From positions 1 through 5,264 of the forward strand of contig NZ_LDVZ01000045.1 in the NCBI RefSeq assembly GCF_001276515.1: a DNA stretch of 5,264 bases, written 5' to 3'. Of this stretch, positions 1 through 5,264 are shown one piece after another. Source of the stretch: Haemophilus sp. C1 (GTDB lineage: Bacteria > Pseudomonadota > Gammaproteobacteria > Enterobacterales > Pasteurellaceae). The notes below the pieces were generated by a model that saw only the letters and a list, made by a program, of their open reading frames with translations, did not search any database and was not told the origin of the DNA. The translations under genes were made by a program, and so were the position numbers. Position 1 is the first letter of the stretch. Each line of letters starts with the position of its first letter.

Positions 1-3000
1 CCTCCGCTTGATTTGGTTTTAAAGCGTTCTTCGTCTTGTAAACTTTCAATGTTGAGCTTGCCACCCACATTGGCATTAACGGTGTTACCTTTGATTTGAC
101 TCCCCTGTAGGGTGGTATCCCCTTGGCTGTTTAAAGTCACGGTTTGTGCCTCTAAGTGGCTCGCTTGGTAAGTTTTACTTTCGCCATCTTCCTTGCCACT
201 GCTTCCGCCTACTCGTGCATAAACACCTACACCAGTTTGGGCGCCTACTGTTGCCGCCATCCCAACTTCAACACCTACACTTTGATTGCGCCCTTTAAAT
301 TGAGTGTGGGTTTCCCCTGCTTGAATGTTGAGTTTATTGCCGGTAAGCATGATGCTGCTGTCTTGGATTCGCTTACCTTGCTCATCTCTTGAGGTGAGGT
401 CGGTGTGGGTTAGATTGATACTGCCAAGCTGACGTTCGCCTTTTTCATTCGCCTTTTGCTTGTCATCTCCCCGTGCAATCAGATTGATATCTTTCGCATT
501 AATACGACTGCCTACGCTAATATCAGCCAACCCTTCTTGGCTTTGACGGCTATGTGCCACACCGCTACCCGATTCAACACGAAGTAAATAGGTGTTGGAT
601 TTCGGGTCTTTTGTCGCCATCTTACTGATGGAGTTATATAAGTTATAACCCTGTGCAGCTACACTCATTACATTTGCTGCTTTCAAGCGGTCAGAGGCTT
701 TGTCATTTTTTACCGCCCCTTCAATCGTGTTAATTAAATCAATGATTGGCGATTTTACACGACTAAATTGACCTATTTTTAAATCACTCTCACTATAGCT
801 GTTATCTTGGTGATTAATTGCATTATTGATAATGATATTTTGAGCATTAATATTGACCTTATCTTTGGCTAAAACTTCACTTGCTGTTTGTAGGTAATCT
901 TTACCCGCATACACATCAACTGTGCTATTGAGACTTGCAAGTTGACTACCCTTATGCGTAATCTGCTCTCCGTCCTGATTCATTCTAGTGCGATTATAAC
1001 CAAAGAAACGCTCGGTATCTGAGATAGCCGCCTCCCCTACTCTATGCCCTTTGCGCATCTGAGTGCTTCTATCCGTTGTTTCTGCTGTCAGTAATTTCAC
1101 ATCGCCATTATTAGCTTGCAGGATATTTTTGTCATTAGAGACAAATGTCGTTCCTTTTAGAGTAATATCACCCTTCTCGGCAATTGTAGTGCTCTTACCA
1201 CCAATGGAAATCTGGGTACCAACCTCTTGACGAAGACTAGTATCCCCATTTTCTCGCTGTGTATGCACCCCTGCCACATATTTCGCCGTGCCATCTAAGC
1301 TAAAACCACTTGATTTTGTCGAGGCTTGTTGCGATTGTGTATGCACTGCTACACCAAAATCGACATTTTTAGCTGCAATAAACAGCGCATCACCTTCTGC
1401 ACTTATGCTACTACCTTGCGTGCGAATATCGCCCTCTCTAGCATGAATATTCAGCTTACCGCCCGCTTCAAGTGAAGTTGTTTGTGCTTCTGTTTTTTGA
1501 TTGTATTTGTGTGATTCACTACGATTGTGATTAGCATAAGGTTGTATACCGCGCACCATAGATTCTATGGAATCAGAAACTGCATCAGATGCCCCCATAG
1601 CCTTACCCACAACGCTCTTTGTAGCACCTTGAGCTTCTTTTTCACGGTAGTTGTCTCTCGCTTTACCTACTGGGTCATACACCACTCCCATGCCAATACC
1701 GCTTGAGGTATAACGGCGATGTTGCTTGCTTTCGTGTCGTTCATTTACGGCATTTAAATTTACGTTTTTACCCGAAAGCAACATATCGCCGCCTGAAATA
1801 AGCTGAGAGGCATTCACATTCACATCCTCTTGAGCATTTAGCGTCAGCTTACCTTTTTCTGCAACAAATTGACTGCCAACGACAGTTTCATCATCGCCTT
1901 TTGCATCAAGATTATCGCTCGAACGCCCATACCCCACTCGGGCAGTGCTGTTTTTAACTGAGCCGGTCAATCCCGATTTTTTGTGTTTATCCCACTCTGT
2001 GCGTTGCTCACGATTAGTGGCAGCCTCCACATTAAGCTTACCGCCTGCCGACAACGCCATATTCTCTACAGCATAGGCTTGCGTGGCAACGGCGGTTAAA
2101 TCTCTGCCTGCAGTGGCAGTGACAGTTTGTCCGTGAAGTTGCGTGCCTTGTTGAATTTCACCTTGAAGATTGACATAACTCTCTCGGCTTTCGCTGCCAC
2201 CGATACGTTTGGTTTTATCTTTGTGGTATTCCTCAAGGGTAGCAGTATCGGTTTTGGTGCCTAAAGTCAGGTTTTCTGTAGCCTGAAGACGAAGTGCGCC
2301 TTTTGCTTGCAGTTCGCTACCTTGGGTATGGATATTTTTCGCACTCAGTACAGCGTCACCTTGTGTGTGCATCCGCGTAGCTTGTGCAGCGCTGTTTTTC
2401 TCATGTTTACGATGATTGCTATTGCCACCTAAACGTTGCTCGGTTTCTTCCGTTACTGTGCCTAAATCAAGGTTTTGCGTGGCATGAAGTTGTGTTTTTC
2501 CTTTGCCCTCATTGATAAGATTGACGGCATTTAACGCAATGTTTTCCGCCGCAACCGTGAGATTGCCATTCTCGCCTTTTACATATAATGCCGCTTGGCG
2601 ATCAATCTTCGTTGTGCGATGACTGTAATCCCCGCGGTTGACTTCGCCCGTAGCCGTTGTGGAATTCAATGTGATGGCTTTGGCATTGAGCAAGAGTGCC
2701 TCTTCTGCCTCAAAACGACCGCTACCTTCAATATGATTATCGGCAAAAAGTGCGGTCTGTTTTGCTGTGATTTTGCCATCATTTTGAATATTACCCGCCT
2801 GAACCACCGTTTGTGAGCGTGCCGCGATTTGTCCTTGGTTATTCACGGTTTTATTCGTTTCAATCAGCACCTTTTCCGCCGAAATCAAGGTTGCTGAACC
2901 GTCAATACCGTCTTTTTGAAGATTATCACGTGTGAATTTCGACAAATACACTTTCGGCGCCAATACCCTTTGTTGGTTGCCGTCTTTTAACGTTACCGTC

Positions 3001-5264
3001 TGCGGCTCAAACCACACAATATCGGTGGTTAAGGCTTTAACTTGCTCGGCAGATAACGCCACACCCAGAGTTAAATGAAATTGTTGTGCCACGCTCACCG
3101 CATTGTCCATCAATGCTTTATATTGCGCTTCAAAGGTAGCGTAGCGGCTGTCTTGAGGACGTCCCGTCAAATGATTTAACTGGTTGCGTACCTGTTGTTG
3201 CTCATAATAGCCATCGCCCAAACGCTTTAACATATTTTGCGGATCGGTACGTAACATCCTGAACATATAATCGCTGCTCAACCACTTGTTACGATCGGTA
3301 AATTGCGAGTCGGTTTCAATCAACACTTGATTGTCCGCCTGCGGATTAATTTTATATAAAGATGAGGTTGGCACATTCATGCCTTTATTATCTTGGTTGG
3401 CTAACTCATTGGATTCAAAGGCATAATCCGTAAAAACATTCGCTACCGGTAATGTAATAGTTTTCTTATCGGTAGAGAGCCATCCTGCTGTATAACCGGA
3501 ATAACGGCGGTCGTATTTATTGCGCCCACTTGAGCTTTTAGATTTGCGTTTACGCAAATAAGCATATCGTTTATCGCCATATAAATCCGTGTATTGCTCA
3601 CCTTGTGCATTGATATTGTCTATTTTGGCATGAAGCAAACGCAATGCACCGCCAACCAAAACTTGTGATTTGCCGTTAGTGAAATTATCCGAATCTACGG
3701 TTAATTCACCATCCATCACGATTTTACCCGGTTGGGTTTTCGTTACGGTAGTGGCGCGAATCACCTCTTTATCTACATTCGTTTCCCAAAAATTCTCAAT
3801 ATTTTGACCGGCATATGCTGCAATGGCTGTGTTATGTTGCTCAATCTTGTTCGACAACGCCTTAAACTGCATCGGGTTGTCTTTCATCCATTGCACATAA
3901 AGCGGTTTGATTTTTTCATCAAACTCCGCCTTAGCAGTTTGATAGCTGGCAAGCACCTGTTCGTAATCCTTTAATTGCGCTTGATATGCCACTTTCGCTG
4001 CCTCATCCAACGAGGATAAATTAGCAGGTTCAGTCGGTTTAGTCGGTGCAACGGGCACTTTTGCTTGACTTAAAATACGTTCTACATTAGCCCGTTGTTG
4101 GGTATGAATTCCAAACGCCTGCCATGCCGGATCGCTCGGTAGATAATAGGTTTCAGGGTGAATATCACAGTCGGTATTTTCACAAATTGTTACCGGTGGC
4201 AACAAGGATGACACCACATCACCGTTATGTGGTTTTTTAAGTTCGGTAGGCAACGCTTTAACATGATAACCATTTTTGCCTCGCACGCTGTTGTACCATT
4301 TAACTAAACGTTTATCGATATGGAAAGTTGCCTCCGATTCGCCTTTTGGCACAATGTAATGCCAATCCACCGGTTTTTCCGAGACAGTTTTCAGTTCGGT
4401 TTCAAAAAAGTCGTTGGTTTGTTCAATCTGTGCTACCACCCATTTTCCGCCTTTGCCTTGCATCAAGGCACTACGATTTTGCAACAATGCTGCCTTGCCT
4501 ATTGCTTCATCATTTTCATTTAATGCCGAACCAATATTGAATGCACCAAAACTCAGTATCGCTGTGGCATCATCCGTATTGCCTGAATAAAAACGACTTT
4601 GATTTACAATGCGTTTCGCCCCTAAATCCAAGCGTTCACGCGCAGCAATCACGCCGGAAGCCAGATTGCCCCCATCATCTTTTTCATCGAAGTTTTCAAT
4701 TAATGCTGCGCCTAAGGCGACATTATCTCCATAGATGCGTCCCGTACCGATATTTTGAACTTCACTGCTTTTAATTAACGTTTTTGCCGGACTGTCATTT
4801 TTTTCTGCCTTACGTGCATTAATTAAACCGCGATTCACCACTTTACCAGCAGTTTCAAGACGCACATTGCCGCCAACGATTTCACCGCTGCCGCCCTGTG
4901 TTAAAGAATCCCCTTTCACATCCGCTTTTTGCTTCGCCAAGATCTGGCCATCTTGTTGTATTTTACCTTTGGCTTTGACCTGCACTGCGCCATCACGAGA
5001 CACCATGCCTGCGCCTTTTGTATTGGTAATGCTACTGCCAGCTGCAGTTGTATTCACATCACCACTTGCTTGAATCTGCCCCGTGTTGACAATATTTCCT
5101 TGGCTATCAATCTTCACCTCACCCGCAGATGCACCAATATGCCCCGCATTGCGTACACCAAGGCCTTGACCGTTATCCACTAAATGGATTTTCTCTGCAT
5201 ACATTCCACCCAATTGGCTTACATCAACGCTGTAAGTAGATTGATTTTCACTTTGGGGGTCAAA
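1..5264 (-). CDS. Large two-partner-secretion exoprotein, filamentous haemagglutinin/CdiA type; internal fragment, both ends missing
   Basis: This is a surface or secreted beta-helical protein. By family knowledge, TpsA proteins cross the inner membrane by Sec and the outer membrane through a dedicated TpsB (FhaC/CdiB) pore, then act in adhesion or deliver a C-terminal toxin to neighbouring cells. Seen directly: 1754 in-frame codons without a stop, and repeated beta-helix signatures such as VDVSQLGGMYA (13-23), NIVNTGQIQASG, GGKLNI and GDTTLQGSQIKGN. A conserved central block (631-774) and a C-terminal haemagglutinin-repeat module (1643-1754) are also present. Only two Cys occur (361, 366), in line with exported fibrous proteins. 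The order FHA-1, central segment, Tyr/Pro block, FHA-2 matches CdiA/FhaB architecture. Missing: signal peptide and TPS domain (beyond 5264), pretoxin/C-terminal domain (below 1). No frameshift or internal stop was found, so it looks intact here. It could be a FhaB/PfhB/LspA-type adhesin or a CdiA; the window cannot separate these, so no symbol is given. Confidence 0.95.
3..338 (-). other. Haemagglutinin-repeat module of the Fil_haemagg_2 type, cut by the edge
   Basis: Residues 1643-1754. Classic order: LNIQAGETHTQFKGRNQ, a Gly/Val-rich hydrophobic loop SVGVEVGMAATVGAQTGVGV (1662-1681), a polar Gly/Ser loop GGSSGKEDGESK, then YQASHLEAQTVTLNSQGD, TTLQGSQIKGNTVNANVGG and KLNIESLQDEERFKTKSSGG. 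The LNIESLQD signature is close to the Pfam haemagglutinin-repeat consensus as I remember it. The next hydrophobic loop has just begun (KSSGG) when the window ends. Confidence 0.85.
465..473 (-). other. RGD tripeptide 2
   Basis: Residues 1598-1600 in the context INLIARGDDKQKANEKGE, directly after a beta strand and at the start of a highly charged loop. This is again a solvent-exposed place. The same caution applies as for the first RGD; here A-x-G-D is also part of the ordinary haemagglutinin-repeat turn, which makes coincidence more likely. Confidence 0.4.
612..758 (-). other. Helical insertion 2 in the FHA-2 array
   Basis: Residues 1503-1551. It begins after LKIGQFSRVKSP with IIDLINTIEGAVKND and continues KASDRLKAANVMSVAAQGYN then LYNSISKMA, a strongly helix-forming, Ala/Leu/Ile/Val-rich segment. 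The pattern x-R-V-x-S-P-h-h-D-h-h followed by D-R-L-x-A-x-x-x-h-A-A recurs in other large TPS haemagglutinins as I remember them. It is shaped like insertion 1 but not obviously the same sequence. Confidence 0.65.
1542..1706 (-). other. Helical insertion 1 in the FHA-2 array
   Basis: Residues 1187-1241. It starts with a Gly-rich turn, SSGIGMGVVYDPVGKARDN, then an Ala/Ser/Val stretch with regular acidic and basic residues (YREKEAQGATKSVVGKAMG and ASDAVSDSIESMVRGI) that predicts amphipathic helix. Flanking residues return to beta-repeat style (GKNVNLNAVNERHES before, LEAGGKLNIHA after). Such hydrophobic or helical loops are typical of FHA-2 modules. A part in membrane interaction during translocation is my inference. 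Confidence 0.6.
2052..2483 (-). repeat. Adjacent diverged FHA-2 modules with the same opening motif
   Basis: ATQNLDLGTVT at residues 928-938 recurs as ATENLTLGTKT at 995-1005, exactly 67 residues (201 bases) later. Each copy is followed by a charged loop and R-L/I-G-G (944-947 and 1020-1023), so the second loop is nine residues longer. The remainder has diverged beyond easy alignment. This is protein-level duplication, old enough that little DNA identity remains. Confidence 0.6.
2628..2636 (-). other. RGD tripeptide 1
   Basis: Residues 877-879 in the context GEVNRGDYSHR, on a charged loop between FHA-2 coils, so likely exposed. RGD is an integrin-recognition motif, and Bordetella FHA carries one implicated in host-cell adherence. 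Function here is inference; a tripeptide can arise by chance in a protein this long. Confidence 0.45.
2748..2756 (+). other. DNA uptake signal sequence, Haemophilus influenzae type
   Basis: A perfect AAGTGCGGT core preceded by AAA and followed by two T-rich tracts (GTTTTG and GATTTTG) at roughly the spacing known for the extended signal. It marks DNA for preferred uptake by competent Pasteurellaceae and does not regulate the gene. It lies within codons 837-840 (T-A-L-F) of the FHA-2 array. It is the only perfect copy on either strand in this window. Confidence 0.75.
2940..3482 (-). other. Conserved Tyr/Pro (YP-type) block of FhaB/CdiA proteins
   Basis: Residues 595-775. This is the most recognisable part of the protein: NVPTSSLYKINP (630-641), LIETDSQFTDRNKWLSSDYM (648-667), KRLGDGYYEQQQVRNQL (680-696), LTGR (699-702), EAQYKALMDNAV (712-723), GVALSAEQVKALTTDIVW (734-751) and VLAPKVYLS (767-775). 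From family knowledge this block follows the receptor-binding region in CdiA and is also found in other large TPS haemagglutinins. In CdiA it has been linked to holding the unsecreted C-terminal half in the periplasm until receptor contact. The conserved residues all appear intact, with no insertion or break, suggesting a functional export-arrest and folding unit. Confidence 0.85.
3492..3572 (-). other. Basic, tyrosine-rich patch
   Basis: Residues 565-591 carry 11 Lys/Arg and 5 Tyr out of 27, with the core RKRKSKSSSGR (571-581) followed by NKYDRRYSGY. It sits between the last beta repeat of the central region and the conserved Tyr/Pro block. Charged or aromatic variable loops at this place are common in the family as I remember it, so it may be an exposed loop that binds polyanions or is cut by proteases. 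No function is shown by the sequence. Confidence 0.55.
3542..3559. repeat. Perfect inverted repeat with 8-base arms
   Basis: ATTTGCGT, a TT spacer, then ACGCAAAT. It falls within the codons for Y-L-R-K-R-K-S (569-575), the core of the basic patch. It could fold as a tight hairpin or serve as a dyad binding site, but the arms are short and it is inside coding sequence, so it may be fortuitous. It lacks the T-tract of a terminator. Confidence 0.4.
3810..4067 (-). other. Proline-rich linker followed by a predicted alpha-helical hairpin
   Basis: Residues 400-485. VPVAPTKPTEP (403-413) is a P-x2/3-P linker. After it, residues 418-452 are rich in Ala, Glu, Lys, Gln and Leu with almost no Gly or Asn (SLDEAAKVAYQAQLKDYEQ, then ASYQTAKAEFDEKIK). 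Residues 466-485 (QFKALSNKIEQHNTAIAAYA) look like a second helix after LYVQWMKDNPM. This composition is unlike the surrounding beta-helix and predicts two antiparallel helices or a short coiled coil projecting from the fibre. No structure prediction was run. Confidence 0.55.
4167..4184 (-). other. Lone cysteine pair C-x4-C
   Basis: Residues 361-366 read CENTDC, flanked by PPVTI and DIHPETYY. A codon-by-codon scan for TGT/TGC in the reading frame found no other Cys in the 1754 residues. Two Cys four residues apart in an exported protein suggest a small disulfide loop, formed in the periplasm or at the cell surface. A metal site is less likely with only two Cys, although His369 is close by. Confidence 0.7.
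4443..5264 (-). other. FHA-1 beta-helix repeat array, C-terminal end
   Basis: Residues 1-274. It opens with the family landmark VDVSQLGGMYA...GLGVRNAGHIGAS (13-46), then short alternating strands and turns of the type xIxNxGxIxAxxxV. Examples are IVNTGQIQASGDV, IQQDGQILA, VVNRGLINA and VQNIGTGRIYGDNVAL. These Asn/Gly-turn repeats of about 20 residues are the expected coils of a right-handed parallel beta-helix. The array becomes irregular after residue about 230 (ILSFGAFNIGSAL) and ends near GKGGKWVVAQIEQ (270-282). The preceding repeats and the N-terminal TPS domain are beyond the edge. The end point is judged by eye and may be off by tens of residues. Confidence 0.85.

Larger units (their letters stand above)
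3..2939 (-). other. FHA-2 repeat array (haemagglutinin repeats), continues past the edge
   Basis: Residues 776-1754. It starts with regular short coils (VNNQGQIAARSQTVVQAGNIQNDGKITA) and passes into longer modules. Each module has a conserved strand set such as GGKLNVEA, GDITLKGTTF or GDTTLQGSQI, plus a variable charged loop often rich in His (NSNHRKHEKN, EYHKDKTKR, EWDKHKK, ERHESKQHRR). In CdiA the FHA-2 region remains periplasmic until receptor contact and then helps move the toxin across the target outer membrane, which is established for E. coli CdiA and inferred here. The array is already about 980 residues and unfinished, longer than the roughly 700 I recall for the E. coli EC93 protein. 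No VENN pretoxin motif is seen; AVENMAL near residue 1067 is only a chance resemblance. Confidence 0.88.
3483..4442 (-). other. Central non-repeat region between the two repeat arrays (receptor-binding-domain position)
   Basis: Residues 275-594. The beta-helix rhythm stops, and the segment is richer in aromatic and charged residues (DWHYIVPKGE, RLVKWYNSVRG, HPETYYLPSDPAWQAFG). It contains in order the Cys pair (361, 366), a Pro-rich linker (403-413), a predicted helical stretch (418-485), a short return to beta repeats (GKIVMDGELTVDSDNFTNG to LLHAKIDNINAQG, about 513-555) and a basic Tyr-rich patch (565-591). In E. coli CdiA proteins the region at this place binds the target-cell receptor, which is established for that family. 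Assigning the same role here is positional inference only, as I recognise no known receptor-binding class. Confidence 0.6.

Noticed and set aside
683..691. TCAAGCGGT, one base from the A. pleuropneumoniae-type uptake signal ACAAGCGGT; a similar one-mismatch site on the minus strand at 1698-1706
   Set aside because: Both have the same first-base mismatch, while a perfect Hin-type signal is present. A one-mismatch 9-mer is expected by chance in 5 kb.
1561..1574. GATTC-TATG-GAATC inverted repeat as a hairpin or terminator
   Set aside because: Five-base arms only, no T-run, inside coding sequence.
2045..2070. AVENMAL near residue 1067, resembling the VENN motif before CDI toxins
   Set aside because: It lacks the second Asn of VENN and is followed by ordinary beta repeats (SAGGKLNVEA) for another 680 residues, so it is not a pretoxin boundary.
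2052..2483. CRISPR-like or IS-type DNA repeats
   Set aside because: The repetition is at protein level with diverged DNA. There are no identical direct repeats with spacers, terminal inverted repeats or transposase reading frame.
4929..5183. Longest plus-strand reading frame, 84 codons, and similar ones at 156-392, 2595-2816, 3732-3974, 4320-4540, 4541-4774 and 4867-5073
   Set aside because: All lie antisense to the continuous minus-strand frame. None shows a clear ribosome site, recognisable domain or natural composition (Cys/His/Leu-rich shadow peptides).
1..5264. tRNA, rRNA, promoter or terminator
   Set aside because: The open frame covers every base, and no clover-leaf, rRNA segment, credible -35/-10 pair or hairpin plus T-run was seen on either strand.

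Overview
The whole window is the interior of one very long gene read on the minus strand. From base 5264 down to base 3 there are 1754 consecutive codons with no stop, checked codon by codon. The frame begins at 5264 (first residues FDPQSENQ) and runs off the low-coordinate edge in the middle of a Gly codon. Both ends are open, so neither the real start nor the stop is present. The product is a two-partner-secretion (TpsA) exoprotein of the filamentous haemagglutinin / CdiA class. Below, 'residue n' counts from base 5264, so residue n occupies bases 5264-3(n-1) downwards.

Layout in protein order (high to low coordinates): residues 1-274 are the tail of the first beta-helical haemagglutinin repeat array (FHA-1). 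Residues 275-594 are a non-repeat central segment in the position where CdiA proteins carry a receptor-binding region. It holds the only two cysteines in the window, a proline-rich linker, a predicted helical hairpin and a very basic, Tyr-rich patch. Residues 595-775 are the strongly conserved Tyr/Pro-type block recognisable by P-T-S-S-L-Y/F, W-L-S-S-D-Y-M, K-R-L-G-D-G-Y/F-Y-E-Q and D-I-V-W. Residues 776-1754 are a second, longer repeat array (FHA-2), with charged, His-rich hypervariable loops and two helical insertions. It ends in a typical haemagglutinin-repeat module still running at the edge.

The organism is probably a member of the Pasteurellaceae. Base composition is moderate (hand-counted lines mostly 40-50% G+C), and there is one perfect copy of the 9-base DNA uptake signal of the Haemophilus influenzae type (AAGTGCGGT) at 2748-2756. 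This favours the Haemophilus/Aggregatibacter/Pasteurella/Histophilus side of the family over the Actinobacillus pleuropneumoniae side. It is an inference from a single site.

No second gene, RNA gene, mobile element, promoter or terminator is supported. The plus-strand reading frames, up to 84 codons, are antisense shadows. The parts that would decide whether this is an adhesin or a contact-dependent toxin-delivery protein lie outside: the signal peptide and TPS domain beyond base 5264, and the pretoxin (VENN-type) boundary, C-terminal toxin and immunity gene below base 1.
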